Notes: generated by a model from the letters alone, not told the origin. Counted from the first letter of the stretch, positions 37,462 through 46,821 are shown. The stretch is 64,000 bases of DNA from Betaproteobacteria bacterium (GCA_021298815.1 JAJTHE010000008.1:1-64000); one strand, 5' to 3'. Numbers and translations: made by a program.

Positions 37462-38466
37462 ATGCGTCGAGCAGGAGGGCACCTGCAGGCCACCGGCCTG
37501 CCTTCGATCCTGGCGTGCGCGTTCGCGCTCGTGCCGATGCTGCCGCTGCAGGCGCAGGCGCAGGCGTTCCCGTCGAAGGCCATCCGCCTTGTCACCGGTT
37601 CGCAGGCCGGCGGCGGCACCGACATCACCGCGCGCGCGATCCAGCAGGCGGTCGCGCCGCTGCTCGGCGTGCCGGTCATCGTCGACAACCGGCCGGGCAC
37701 GGCCGGCATGGTGGCAAACGAATTCGTCTCGAAGCAGCCGGCCGACGGCCATGTGCTGCTGATCCAGCCCGGGTCGTTCGTCACGATCAGCCCGCAGCTG
37801 AACGCGACGCCGCGCTGGGAGACGCTGAAGCACCTGGTGCCGGTGGTGCAGGTCAGCACCTACGACCTGGTGCTGGTCGCGCATCCCACCGTGCCGGCAC
37901 GCAACGTGAAGGAACTGGTCGCCTTCGCCCGGGCGAAGCCGGGCATGATCTCCTTCGCGTCGTCGGGCGTGGGCAGCAACTTCCAGCTCGCCGGCGAACT
38001 GCTCAAGCTCGAGGCCAAGGTGGACATGCTGCACGTGGCCTATCGTGGCAGCCCGCCGGCGGTGCTCGACCTGGTGGCGGGGCGGGTCGATACCATGTTC
38101 GTGCACGTGCCGACGGTGAAGGGACACATCGATGCCGGCCGCCTGCGCGCGCTGGCGATGACCGGGACGCAGCGCAACCCGCTGCTGCCGCAGGTGCCGA
38201 CGATCGCCGAGTCGGGACTCAAGGCCTACGAGATCAGCGGCATCGAAGGCATCCTCGCACCCGCCGGCACGCCGCGCGAGGTCGTCGCGCGGCTAAACTC
38301 GGTGGTGGGTGGCGCCCTTGCCACGCCCGAGATGAAGGCCTCCTGGGCCTCGAAGGCGATCGAGTTCGTGCCGAACACCCCCGAGCAGTTCGCCGCGAAG
38401 CTGCAGCTCGACTACGACAGGACCACGGCGCTGATCAAGGCCGCCGGCATCAGGCCGGAACGATAG
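37462..38466 (+). CDS. Bug/TctC solute-binding protein (9)
   Basis: A 334-residue receptor. GGAGGAGG just upstream fixes ATG 37462. The signal peptide has a LQAQAQA end and cleaves after about residue 33. The ligand loop LVTGSQAGGGTDITAR is the most divergent in the window: G-S-Q-A replaces the P-F-P-P segment. The pocket reads HVAYRGSPPAVLD instead of HVPYKG. A distinct ligand class is therefore likely. It stands 13 nt before the CocE-type hydrolase gene and presumably delivers that enzyme's ester or amide substrate. Confidence 0.9.
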   Translation: MRRAGGHLQATGLPSILACAFALVPMLPLQAQAQAFPSKAIRLVTGSQAGGGTDITARAIQQAVAPLLGVPVIVDNRPGTAGMVANEFVSKQPADGHVLLIQPGSFVTISPQLNATPRWETLKHLVPVVQVSTYDLVLVAHPTVPARNVKELVAFARAKPGMISFASSGVGSNFQLAGELLKLEAKVDMLHVAYRGSPPAVLDLVAGRVDTMFVHVPTVKGHIDAGRLRALAMTGTQRNPLLPQVPTIAESGLKAYEISGIEGILAPAGTPREVVARLNSVVGGALATPEMKASWASKAIEFVPNTPEQFAAKLQLDYDRTTALIKAAGIRPER

Positions 38467-38479
38467 ACGGAGACGCACG

Positions 38480-40165
38480 ATGGCAGAGAAGAAGGCAGCG
38501 GGCAGGCAGGAGATGTCGCAGCCCCGCGACTACCCGATGATCGTCGAGAAGGACGTGAAGATCCCGCTGCGCGACGGTACGCTGCTGTTCGCCGACGTGT
38601 TCCGGCCCGATGGCGGCGACGAGCGCTTCCCGGTGATCATGAACCTGGGCCCGTACCAGAAGGACAAGGTGTGGATCCCGCCGGAGGACTGCGAGGAGGA
38701 AGGCAACCCGTACATGAACTGGGAGACCGCCAACCCGCTGTGGTGGTGCCCGCGCGGCTATGCGCTGCTGCGCGTGGATACCCGCGGCACCGGCAAGTCG
38801 CCGGGCAGGTCCGACCCCAGCTCGTACCAGGAAGGCCTCGACTCCTACGACTGCGTCGAATGGATCGCGAAGCAGCCCTGGTGCAACGGCAACGTAGGCA
38901 CGCTGGGGATCTCGTACCACGCGGCCTTCCAGTACCGGCTCGCCAACCTGCAGCCGCCGTCGCTGAAGGCGATCATGCCCTGGGAGGGCCGTGCCGACCA
39001 GTATCGCGACCAGGCCTACCACGGTGGCATCTTCGCGATGGGCTTCATCTCCCAGTGGGCGAACAGCACGACCGCGCACAACCTGCTCGGTCGTCCGCGC
39101 AGCTACAACCCGGATGCGTTCAACAACAACATCCTGTGGGAGTACATGCGCCAGGACCTCGACTCCGACGAGTGGCGCAAGAAGAGCGCGCAGTGGGAGA
39201 AGATCAAGGTGCCGATGTACAGCGTCGGCAACTGGGGCGGCTTCGCGATGCACCTGCGCGGCAACACCGAGGCCTACATGCTGGCCGCGTCGAAGCAAAA
39301 GAAGCTGCGCATCCACACCGGCAGCCACTTCCACCCGTTCCATGCGCTCGAGGCGCGCATCGACCAGTTGCGCTGGTTCGACCACTGGCTGAAGGGCATC
39401 GACACCGGCATCATGGACGAACCGCCGGTCAAGCTCGAGATCCGTACCGGCGGCAGCACGAAGCCCTACGCGTTCCGGGAAGAGAACGAATGGCCGATCG
39501 CGCGCACGCAGTGGACCAAGCTCTACCTGGCCATCGAGCAGGATGCGCCGTCGAAGGGCAGCAGCAAGGCCGAGGGTTCGCTCGCCGCCGTGGCGCCGTC
39601 CGCCGTGAAGTCGATCGACTACTCGGCCGGGCCGGGCCACTACCGTCCGGTGTCCGGCCGCTCGGGCGTGTCGTTCGAGACGCCGGTGATGGCCGAGGAC
39701 ATGGAGGTCACCGGGCCGCTGGTGCTGAACCTGTGGGTGTCCAGCACCTCCGAGGACATGGACATCTACGCCACCATCCGCAACATCGGGCCCGATGGCA
39801 AGGACGTCGAGGAGGTCGGCCAGCGCGGCGAGCCGGTGCCCTGCGTGACCAAGGGCTGGCTGCGCGCCTCGCACCGCAAGCTAGATGCGGAGAAGTCGCT
39901 GCCGTACCGGCCCTACCATGCCCATGACGAACGCTGGTGGCTCGAGCCCGGGCAGGTGGTCGAATGCCAGGTCGAGATCTGGCCGACCAGCATGGTGTTC
40001 CGCAAGGGGCACAAGCTGCGGCTGGACATCACCCCGCGCGACGGCGTGGGCACCGGCCACTTCACCCACTACAACAACGACTACAACGCGGGCGCCACCA
40101 ACACGATCCACTCCGGCGGCGAGCGGCTGTCGTGGCTGATGCTGCCGCTGATCCCGGCGAAGTAG
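38480..40165 (+). CDS. CocE/NonD family hydrolase (S15-like)
   Basis: A 561-residue alpha/beta hydrolase of the X-Pro dipeptidyl-peptidase/cocaine esterase family. It has IPLRDGTLLFADVFRP at the start and RGTGKSPGR. The nucleophile is in GTLGISYHAAFQ (serine of GxSYxx), and the histidine in GSHFHPF. The C-terminal jelly-roll domain (from about 360) ends LDITPRDGVGTGHF. Members split esters or amides. No signal peptide is present, so the enzyme is cytosolic. It lies between two Bug genes (9 and 10). Confidence 0.88.
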   Translation: MAEKKAAGRQEMSQPRDYPMIVEKDVKIPLRDGTLLFADVFRPDGGDERFPVIMNLGPYQKDKVWIPPEDCEEEGNPYMNWETANPLWWCPRGYALLRVDTRGTGKSPGRSDPSSYQEGLDSYDCVEWIAKQPWCNGNVGTLGISYHAAFQYRLANLQPPSLKAIMPWEGRADQYRDQAYHGGIFAMGFISQWANSTTAHNLLGRPRSYNPDAFNNNILWEYMRQDLDSDEWRKKSAQWEKIKVPMYSVGNWGGFAMHLRGNTEAYMLAASKQKKLRIHTGSHFHPFHALEARIDQLRWFDHWLKGIDTGIMDEPPVKLEIRTGGSTKPYAFREENEWPIARTQWTKLYLAIEQDAPSKGSSKAEGSLAAVAPSAVKSIDYSAGPGHYRPVSGRSGVSFETPVMAEDMEVTGPLVLNLWVSSTSEDMDIYATIRNIGPDGKDVEEVGQRGEPVPCVTKGWLRASHRKLDAEKSLPYRPYHAHDERWWLEPGQVVECQVEIWPTSMVFRKGHKLRLDITPRDGVGTGHFTHYNNDYNAGATNTIHSGGERLSWLMLPLIPAK

Positions 40166-40230
40166 GCACCGGCCGGGCGGGCTTAGGCGAGTCCGCCCGA
40201 GGGTGGGCGCATATGTCGAGGAGAACCGGG

Positions 40231-41202
40231 ATGGATTCGACCTGCCGTGCGGTGGCGCGGGCACCGCTGCTCTTCCTGTGCTGCACGATGGTTCCGGCGG
40301 TGCATGCGCAGGCCTGGCCGGCGAAGCCGCTGCGCATCGTCGTTCCCGCGGCGCCCGGCGGCGGCACCGATATCATCGCCCGGGCGCTCGCGCCGAAGCT
40401 GGCGGAACTGCTCGGCCAACCCGCGATCATCGAGAACCGGGCCGGTGGCGGCACGAACATCGGAACGGAGTTCGTCGCGCGTGCCGCGCCGGACGGCTAC
40501 ACCGTGCTGATGGCGAGCACGCCCCATGTCATCAACCCGAGCCTGTTCACGAAGCTCGCCTTCGATCCGGTGCGCGACTTCACGCCGATCAGCCAGCTCG
40601 CGACGGTGCAGACGATGCTGGTCGTGCATCCGTCGCTGCCGGTCAAGAGCGTGAAGGAACTGATCGCGCTGGCGAAGGCGCGCCCGGGCCAGTTGTCCGC
40701 GGGCACCTCGGCCGGCACCTCGCAGTTCCTGGCGATCGAGCTGCTGAAGTCGATGGCCGGCATCGACCTGGTGAACGTGCCCTACAAGGGCGCTGGTGCT
40801 GCGCTGGCCGACACGCTGGGCGGGCATGTGCAGGTCCAGGTAAACACGCTGGTGGCGACGCTGCCGCACCTGGAAGCGGGCCGGCTGCGTGCGCTGGCGG
40901 TCTGCGGTCCGGTGCGCTCGGCCCGGTTGCCCGGCGTGCCGACCGTGGGCGAGACGTTAAAGGGATTCGAGTCGGCGGGCTGGTACGGGCTGCTCGGTCC
41001 GGCAGGGCTGCCGCGGGACCTGGTGAACCGGCTGCACGGGGCGTTCAGGAGCGCATTGTCGGATGCCGGGATCCGCGAGCGTCTGGGCGGGCAGGGCGTC
41101 GACATCGTGGCCGGAACGCCCGAGGAACTCGCCGCCTTCATCGTGCGCGAGATCCCGAAATGGAGCGCGGTGGTAAAGGCTTCCGGGCTGAAGCCCGACT
41201 GA
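40231..41202 (+). CDS. Bug/TctC solute-binding protein (10)
   Basis: A 323-residue receptor. The start at ATG 40231 has GAGGAG 7 nt upstream; an earlier in-frame ATG at 40213 adds only six residues. The signal peptide ends at VHA (residue 26). The loop PAAPGGGTDIIAR is followed by NVPYKGAGAALAD. The last 65 nt overlap the end of the convergent TetR gene. It probably belongs to the Bug 9-hydrolase operon, giving two receptors around one enzyme. Confidence 0.9.
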   Translation: MDSTCRAVARAPLLFLCCTMVPAVHAQAWPAKPLRIVVPAAPGGGTDIIARALAPKLAELLGQPAIIENRAGGGTNIGTEFVARAAPDGYTVLMASTPHVINPSLFTKLAFDPVRDFTPISQLATVQTMLVVHPSLPVKSVKELIALAKARPGQLSAGTSAGTSQFLAIELLKSMAGIDLVNVPYKGAGAALADTLGGHVQVQVNTLVATLPHLEAGRLRALAVCGPVRSARLPGVPTVGETLKGFESAGWYGLLGPAGLPRDLVNRLHGAFRSALSDAGIRERLGGQGVDIVAGTPEELAAFIVREIPKWSAVVKASGLKPD

Positions 41203-41860
41203 TGCCGGTGCCGGCGCTGCCCGGCGCTGGCCTGCAGTCGGCCGGGCGCGGGTCGACCGGCACTTCGAGCGCGATGCCGACCTTCTGCATCAGGTAGCCC
41301 CGGAACGCCGTCGCCACGCCCGGTGCGAGCTGCAGGCTGTCCATCGCCTGCGACTGGCTGATGCTCGCCATGCCGTGCAGGGCCGACCAGATGAACAGCG
41401 CGTCGAGGTCGGCGCGGGCCTGCATGCCCGCGGCCTTGCCGTGCCGGCGGCGCAGGTTGTTGCGCAGGATGTCGAAGGCATGCACTGCATCCGAGACCAG
41501 GCCTGCATGCTGCGCCGGCTCCGGCCAGGGCGTGCCGAACATCAGCCGGTATTCGAGGGGCTTCGCGATCGCGTAGTCGAGGTAGGCATCGCCCATCGCA
41601 GCCAGGTCGGTCCGGTCGTCCGTTCCCGGAAGGCGTGCGTCGAGATGGCCCGCGAAGTCGGCGAAGCAGCGGCGCATGATCTCCGCCAGCAGGTGGTCCC
41701 GGCTCTCGAAGTGGCGGTACGGCGCCTGGTGCGAGATGCCGAGCCTGCGCGCGACATCGCGCATGCTCAGCCCTTCGACGCCCTGCTCGGCGATCACCTC
41801 GCGGGCGGCCTGGACGCAGGATTCCTTCAGGTCGATCGGTCTTCGCGGTTGCCGGGCCAT
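41138..41860 (-). CDS. TetR family regulator
   Basis: A 240-residue repressor. The N-terminal HTH runs from about 15 to 55: AAREVIAEQGVEGLSMRDVA with GISHQAPYRHFESRDHLL, a classic TetR helix-turn-helix. The C-terminal domain contains KPLEYRLMFGTPWPE and DALFIWSALHGMASI, a ligand and dimer domain of the WHG-like type. The final 20 or so residues overlap the Bug 10 gene on the other strand. It is divergent from the membrane protein at 41937. Two palindromic sites in the 76-nt gap between them are probable operators for this protein. Confidence 0.9.
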   Translation of the reverse strand: MARQPRRPIDLKESCVQAAREVIAEQGVEGLSMRDVARRLGISHQAPYRHFESRDHLLAEIMRRCFADFAGHLDARLPGTDDRTDLAAMGDAYLDYAIAKPLEYRLMFGTPWPEPAQHAGLVSDAVHAFDILRNNLRRRHGKAAGMQARADLDALFIWSALHGMASISQSQAMDSLQLAPGVATAFRGYLMQKVGIALEVPVDPRPADCRPAPGSAGTGISRASARKPLPPRSISGSRAR

Positions 41861-41873
41861 GCATGCAGCCTCG

Positions 41874-41922
41874 AGTTGACAGTGTCTACGAAGGTATCGC
41901 ATCATTGTTGACACTGTCAACA
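41874..41922. promoter_or_regulatory. Paired TetR operators in divergent promoter
   Basis: A perfect 17-bp palindrome, TGTTGACA-C-TGTCAACA (41906-41922), and a degenerate copy, AGTTGACAGTGTCTACG (41874-41890), lie in the gap between the TetR gene and the membrane protein gene. Their centres are 32 bp apart, about three helical turns. Each site includes TTGACA, the -35 consensus, so binding would directly block a promoter. This fits negative autoregulation and control of the divergent gene. Confidence 0.7.
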
Positions 41923-41936
41923 TAAGGAGTGCGGCG

Positions 41937-42743
41937 ATGTCTACTGCAACGCTGCCCGAGGAGCGGCACGGGGGACGCAGGCTGCCGGGCGTGCTGGCCA
42001 GGCTCCATCGCGGCCAGCCGGCGCTGGCCTGGTTCGCGGCCGCCATGCTGCTGCTCGCACTGCCGACGCTGCTGGCGCTGTCCCTCGATCCGCGCACCGT
42101 GCACGGCGTCGCGAACTGGGCGAAGCCGCTGAAGTTCATGGTCTCGACCGCGCTGTTCGCGGCGACGATGGCATGGGCGATCGGCCTGCTGCCGGAAGCG
42201 GTGCGCCGCTCGCGCACGATCGTCGCGCTCGCCTGGCTCGCCGTCGGGACCGCGTCGTTCGAGGTCGGCTACATCTCGCTGCAGGCGGCGCTGGGTTCCC
42301 CTTCGCACTACAACACGGCGGATGCCTTCCATGCCGCGATGTTCGGGCTGATGGGCATCGCGGCGGTGGTGCTGGTGTCGACCCAGGCCGTGCTGGCTCG
42401 CGCGCTGCTGCGCCACGTGCGGCCCCTGACGCCGCTGGTGCTGGGGCTGGCGATCGGGCTGGTGCTCACCTGCGTGCTGTCGATCCTCAGCGGATTCCTG
42501 CTGGGTGGCCTGCGGCCGCCGGCTGGCTCCGGCCTGCCGCTGTTCGGCTGGCATGCCGGGGGCGGCGACCTCCGGCCGGCGCATTTCCTCGCCGTGCATG
42601 CGCAGCAGTTGCTGCCGCTGGCGGGCCTGGCCGTGCAGCGCCTGCTGCCGCGCCGACCGGCGGCTGCCCTGTGCGCGTTCACGGCTGCCTATGTCGCGGG
42701 CTGGGCCTGGCTGGTGGTCATCGGCCTGCGTCCGCCGGGCTGA
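41937..42743 (+). CDS. Polytopic membrane protein of unknown function
   Basis: A 268-residue protein with about seven hydrophobic helices. A conserved-looking loop, GVANWAKPLKFMVSTALF, sits before helix 2, and a late histidine-rich section reads FGWHAGGGDLRPAHFLAVHAQQLLP. I do not recognise a named family. GGAG lies about 9 nt before ATG. Because the TetR operators overlap its promoter, it is the likely target of that repressor, so a role in transport or response to a hydrophobic compound is reasonable but unproven. Its end overlaps the convergent oxidoreductase gene by 26 nt. Confidence 0.75.
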   Translation: MSTATLPEERHGGRRLPGVLARLHRGQPALAWFAAAMLLLALPTLLALSLDPRTVHGVANWAKPLKFMVSTALFAATMAWAIGLLPEAVRRSRTIVALAWLAVGTASFEVGYISLQAALGSPSHYNTADAFHAAMFGLMGIAAVVLVSTQAVLARALLRHVRPLTPLVLGLAIGLVLTCVLSILSGFLLGGLRPPAGSGLPLFGWHAGGGDLRPAHFLAVHAQQLLPLAGLAVQRLLPRRPAAALCAFTAAYVAGWAWLVVIGLRPPG

Positions 42744-43836
42744 TCGGCAGCGCCACCGGCTGGCGCAGCCGTGCCGACAGGTCGTAGGCCTTGGCCAGCA
42801 TCAAGCGGTCATGGCCGTCCTCGGCCGTCGCGTGGATGGTGCGCACGCCCAAGGACAGGCGTTCGAGCCAGGCCTGGGTCTCGTCATGCAGCGGCCCGCG
42901 CAGCGCACCCAGCGCCATGTCGCCCGCCGGCGTGCTGCCGATGAAGTCGACGCGGCGGCTGGCATCGGACAGGTAGGCGCCGCCCTGCGGCGCATCGGTG
43001 GCCATCACGAAGTCGCGATGGGTGTCGTCGATGGTCATCACGCCCGAGGTGCCGACGATGCCGACCTCGAGCCCGTAGACCGCGCCGGGCCAGGACACCG
43101 GCAGTGCCCAGTTGACCATGCTCTGGTACAGCGTGCCGTCGTCGAACACCATCGTGCCAGCGGTGGCGTCGATGCCGCCGCAGGCCGGGCCCAGCGTCTT
43201 CGCGACCGAGCGCGCGTCGACCTCGACCGGACGGCGACCTTCCATCATCCACATGACGATATCCAGCGCGTGCGTGCCGGAGATCACCATCGGCGAGTTG
43301 GGCAGCGGATCGGGTTCGCGGCGGTAGGCGTTCTCCGCCACCATCCGGTTCAGGAAAGCGCGCGTGGTGACGGTCGAGATGTCGCCCAGTCCGCCGCTGG
43401 CGACCTTGTCCTTGGCCACCATCCAGCGTCGGCGGAACCGCTGCGTGTAGCCGATCAGCGCATCGACCCCCGATTCGCGGATGGCCTTCAGCACTCGCTC
43501 GGATTCGCCGAGGTCGTTGGCGATCGGCTTCTCGATCAGCAGCGCCACCTTGTTCGGGTTCTCCAGCGCGGCCAGCGTCGGGCCGGCGTGCAGGTGGCCG
43601 ACGGTCGAGATCAGGGCCGCCGTGACCTCCGGCCTGCGCAGCAGTTGCCGGTAGTCGTCCGTCACGAAGTCCGCGCCGAGCCGCTCGCCGACCAGCCTGC
43701 CGCGTGCCGGATCGATCTCGGCGATGCCGATCCAGTCGACCTGCGGGAAGCGTGCGGCGATCGCGCCGCGCATCAGGCCCACCCGGCCGGCCCCGACGAT
43801 GGCCAGGCCGATCCGCTTCGGCGACGGGTTGCGCAT
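42718..43836 (-). CDS. Gfo/Idh/MocA family oxidoreductase
   Basis: A 372-residue NAD(P)-dependent dehydrogenase. The N-terminal Rossmann motif is AIVGAGRVGLMRG and the family motif is LIEKPIAND (EKP). The C-terminal alpha/beta domain includes ISGTHALDIVMWMMEG. Members oxidise sugars, inositols and related polyols. The gene is convergent with the membrane protein and lies 10 nt after Bug gene 11 on the same strand. It is the distal gene of an operon with Bug 11 and the dienelactone hydrolase. Confidence 0.88.
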   Translation of the reverse strand: MRNPSPKRIGLAIVGAGRVGLMRGAIAARFPQVDWIGIAEIDPARGRLVGERLGADFVTDDYRQLLRRPEVTAALISTVGHLHAGPTLAALENPNKVALLIEKPIANDLGESERVLKAIRESGVDALIGYTQRFRRRWMVAKDKVASGGLGDISTVTTRAFLNRMVAENAYRREPDPLPNSPMVISGTHALDIVMWMMEGRRPVEVDARSVAKTLGPACGGIDATAGTMVFDDGTLYQSMVNWALPVSWPGAVYGLEVGIVGTSGVMTIDDTHRDFVMATDAPQGGAYLSDASRRVDFIGSTPAGDMALGALRGPLHDETQAWLERLSLGVRTIHATAEDGHDRLMLAKAYDLSARLRQPVALPISPADAGR

Positions 43837-43846
43837 CGCCGGGCGG

Positions 43847-44878
43847 TCAGTCCGGCTTCATCCCGGACTGCTTGACCAGCCGGGCATAGAGCGCAAGTTC
43901 GGTCTTCAGGAAGGCGGTGAATTCCTCCGGCGTGCTGGGCGTGGCATCGGCGCCCTGCGACAGCAGCCAGGCGACGAACTCCGGCTGCCTCAGGATCTTC
44001 ACCACCTCGGCATTGAGCCGCTGGACGATCTGCGCGGGCGTGCCGGCCGGCACCATCATGCCGTGCCAGGTGATCGCCTCGAAGCCTGGGAAGCCGGACT
44101 CGGCGATGGTGGGCATCTCGGGGATCGCGGCCGAGCGGCGTGCGCTGGTCACCGCCAGCGGCCGCAGGCGGCCACCCTTTATGAAGTTGAGGCTGGACCC
44201 GAGGCTCGCGAACATGAGCTGCGTCTCGCCGCCGATCAGGGCGGACAGCGCAGGCGCGCTGCCCTTGTACGGGACATGGACCATCTTCACGCCAGCCACG
44301 TCGCCGAACATCACGCCGGCCAGCTGGGCCGGCGTGCCGGTGCCCGATGAGCCGTAGTTCAACTGGCCAGGCCGCGCCTTGCCCAGCGCGATGAGGTCCT
44401 TCACCGACTTCACCGGCATCGACGGGTGCACGACCAGGATGTTCGGGAAGGCGCTCAGCCGCGACACCGGCGCGAAGTCCTTCAGCGTGTCGTAGGGCAG
44501 CTTCGGGTGCAGGTTGGGGTTGATCGCGTTGGTCGTGTTCGACCCCATGAACAGCGTGTAGCCGTCCGGTGCCGAGCGCGCCGCCACCTCCGCGCCGACG
44601 ATGGTGCCGGCGCCCGGGCGGTTCTCGACCACCACCGACATGCCACCCTGCTCGTTCAGCTTCTGCGCCACCGCGCGTGCGACCAGGTCGGCACCGCCGC
44701 CGGGCGGGAACGGGACGATGTAGCGCAGCGGCTTCGATGGCCAGGCCTGGGCGGCGGCGATGCCCGGGGCCGACAGCAGAACCGGCAGCAACGCCGGCAG
44801 CAACCCCGGCAACAGCGCCGGTATCGCGCGCCCTGCGGTCGGACAGGCCGGCGCCCCGGCCATCGGCTTCGCCTGCAT
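43847..44878 (-). CDS. Bug/TctC solute-binding protein (11)
   Basis: A 343-residue receptor. The leader carries a Leu/Pro repeat (ALLPGLLPALLPVLL) encoded by a short tandem repeat, and cleavage is likely after AAA (residue 43). The loop PFPPGGGADLVAR and HVPYKGSAPALSAL are close to the consensus. The start is 1 nt beyond the stop of the upstream dienelactone hydrolase gene (TGACATG), so translation is coupled. It probably imports a sugar acid or lactone used by the flanking hydrolase and oxidoreductase. Confidence 0.9.
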   Translation of the reverse strand: MQAKPMAGAPACPTAGRAIPALLPGLLPALLPVLLSAPGIAAAQAWPSKPLRYIVPFPPGGGADLVARAVAQKLNEQGGMSVVVENRPGAGTIVGAEVAARSAPDGYTLFMGSNTTNAINPNLHPKLPYDTLKDFAPVSRLSAFPNILVVHPSMPVKSVKDLIALGKARPGQLNYGSSGTGTPAQLAGVMFGDVAGVKMVHVPYKGSAPALSALIGGETQLMFASLGSSLNFIKGGRLRPLAVTSARRSAAIPEMPTIAESGFPGFEAITWHGMMVPAGTPAQIVQRLNAEVVKILRQPEFVAWLLSQGADATPSTPEEFTAFLKTELALYARLVKQSGMKPD

Positions 44879-44879
44879 G

Positions 44880-45794
44880 TCAGGCCAGGTGCTTGCGGAA
44901 GAAGGCCATCGTGCGATCCCATGACAGCTTCGCGGCGGCCTCGTTGTAGCGCGGCGTCGAATTGTTGTGGAAGCCGTGCTGCGTGCCGGGATACACATGC
45001 GACTCGAAGCTGACCCCCGCGGCCTTCTTGGCCTGCTCGAAGCCGGCCTTCAGCTTGTTGATGTTGTCGTCGTTCTCGGCGTAGTGCACCAGCAGCGGCG
45101 CGCGCATCTTCGGCACCGCGGTGGTTTCGGCCGCCGCGCCGTAGTAGGGCACGCCCGCCTGCAGGGCATCGCCCATCTGCGTCGCCAGCCAGTTGGTCGT
45201 GCCGCCGCCCCAGCAGAATCCGGTGACGCCCAGCCTGCCGCTGGACAGGGCATGCGCCTTCAGGAAGGTGGCGCTGTTCAGCATGTCGGTGCGTAGCCTC
45301 GGCTGGTCGAGCTTGGCCTGCAGCATCCGGCCGTCGTCGTCGTTGCCCGGGTAGCCGCCCGCCGGGAACAGCCCGTCGGGTGCCAGCGCGAGGAAACCGT
45401 CGACCGCGGCGCGGCGCGCGACATCCTCGATGTACGGATTCAGCCCGCGGTTCTCGTGGATCACCAGCACGGCCGGGAACGGGCCCTTGCCGGCCGGCTG
45501 CACGAGGTAGCCCCGCATCTGCCCCGAGTTCCCGCCGGGCGACGGATAGTTCACGTACTGCGCGCGGATGCGCGAATCGGTGAACGAGATCGTCTGCGCC
45601 GCGGCATAGCGCGGCATCAGCGCCTGCGCCATCGCCAGCCCGCCGGCGGTGACCGCGGCCGCGCGCAGCAGGAACTCGCGCCGGTCCATCCGGCCATGGC
45701 AGTACTCGTCGTACAGGTCGAACACCCGCTGGTCGATCTCGATCTGGGTGAGTCCGCGGGGCTGGTCGAGCAGGGCGCTGTCGGTCATCTGCAT
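44880..45794 (-). CDS. Dienelactone hydrolase family, Tat-exported
   Basis: A 304-residue alpha/beta hydrolase. The catalytic cysteine is in GVTGFCWGGG, the acid near HYAENDDN, and the histidine in GTQHGFHNN. The N-terminus carries MDRREFLLRAAAVTAGGLAM, a twin-arginine signal, so the enzyme is likely periplasmic. Dienelactone hydrolases open lactone rings; the exported type is common and its substrates are mostly unknown. The leader is preceded by about 34 extra residues (MQMTDSALLDQPRG and on), unusual before a Tat signal. It is the first gene of the operon. Confidence 0.87.
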   Translation of the reverse strand: MQMTDSALLDQPRGLTQIEIDQRVFDLYDEYCHGRMDRREFLLRAAAVTAGGLAMAQALMPRYAAAQTISFTDSRIRAQYVNYPSPGGNSGQMRGYLVQPAGKGPFPAVLVIHENRGLNPYIEDVARRAAVDGFLALAPDGLFPAGGYPGNDDDGRMLQAKLDQPRLRTDMLNSATFLKAHALSSGRLGVTGFCWGGGTTNWLATQMGDALQAGVPYYGAAAETTAVPKMRAPLLVHYAENDDNINKLKAGFEQAKKAAGVSFESHVYPGTQHGFHNNSTPRYNEAAAKLSWDRTMAFFRKHLA

Positions 45795-45825
45795 TCCTCG
45801 TGGGTGGATGGGTGCACCGGAGCGG

Positions 45826-46821
45826 TCATTCTGCCTTGGCCTTCGATTCCCGGATCACCTTTGCCCAGCGCGCGATCTCGGCCGCGAGGTACCGGGCGAA
45901 GAAGTCCGGCGGCTCGGCGATCGGGTCCGCGCCCATCTGCGCCAGCCGGTCGCGCACGTCGGGCTTCTGCACCGCCTTCACCGCGACGTCGTTGAGCAGG
46001 GAGATCACCTCACGCGGCGTGCCCGCAGGCGCGAGCAGCCCGTACCAGGTCTCGGTGACGAAGCCAGGGATGCCGCCTTCCACCATCGTCGGCAGGTTCG
46101 GCAGCAGCGGGGAGCGTTTCGCGCTGGTGATGCCCAGGGCTCGCACGCGACCGGGCGTCATCAGCGGCTGCGCGGACGGGATGTTGTTGAACGCGAAGTC
46201 GACTTCGCCGCTCGCCAGCCCGGCCAGCGACGGTGCGCTGCCCTTGTACGGGACATGGGTCATGTCCACGCCGATCATCACCTTCAGCATCTCGCCGGAC
46301 AGGTGCTGCGAGCTGCCGACGCCGGAGGACGAAAAGTTGAGCCTGCCCGGGTTCTTGCGTGCGACCGAGATGAATTCCTTCACCGACTTCGCCGGGAAGG
46401 ACGGATGCACCAGCAGCAGGTTCGGGCTGGTGGCGAACACGGCGATCGGTGCGAAGTCCTTCACCGGGTCGTAGTTGATCTTCGCGTACAGGCTCACGTT
46501 GATGCCGTGCGCGGCCGAACTCATGAACAGCGTGTAGCCGTCGGCGGGCTGGCGTGCGACGAACTCGGCGGCGACGTTCTGTGCCGCGCCCGGCCGGTTC
46601 TCGACCACCACCGGCTGGGCGAGCGCGGCCGAGACCTCCTGCGCGATCAGGCGGCCCATGATGTCGGTGCCGCCGCCCGGGGCGTAGCCGACGATCATCC
46701 GGATCGGTTTGGCCGGGAACTTCTGGGCCAGGACCGCGGGGACGGTCGCCGCCAGTGCGACGGCGGCCACCGCCACCAGCAGGGGGACGCTGCCACGGCG
46801 GGCCTGGGTCTTTCTGTGCAT
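45826..46821 (-). CDS. Bug/TctC solute-binding protein (12)
   Basis: A 331-residue receptor. GGAGGAG lies 5 nt before ATG 46821, and the signal peptide ends at VLA (residue 32). The loop is GYAPGGGTDIMGR, a tyrosine-alanine variant of the usual F-P-P. HVPYKGSAPSLAGL and LLAPAGTPREVISLLN follow. It is 31 nt ahead of the dienelactone hydrolase on the same strand, so the operon has two Bug receptors around one lactonase. Its 191-nt upstream region is shared with gnd. Confidence 0.9.
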   Translation of the reverse strand: MHRKTQARRGSVPLLVAVAAVALAATVPAVLAQKFPAKPIRMIVGYAPGGGTDIMGRLIAQEVSAALAQPVVVENRPGAAQNVAAEFVARQPADGYTLFMSSAAHGINVSLYAKINYDPVKDFAPIAVFATSPNLLLVHPSFPAKSVKEFISVARKNPGRLNFSSSGVGSSQHLSGEMLKVMIGVDMTHVPYKGSAPSLAGLASGEVDFAFNNIPSAQPLMTPGRVRALGITSAKRSPLLPNLPTMVEGGIPGFVTETWYGLLAPAGTPREVISLLNDVAVKAVQKPDVRDRLAQMGADPIAEPPDFFARYLAAEIARWAKVIRESKAKAE

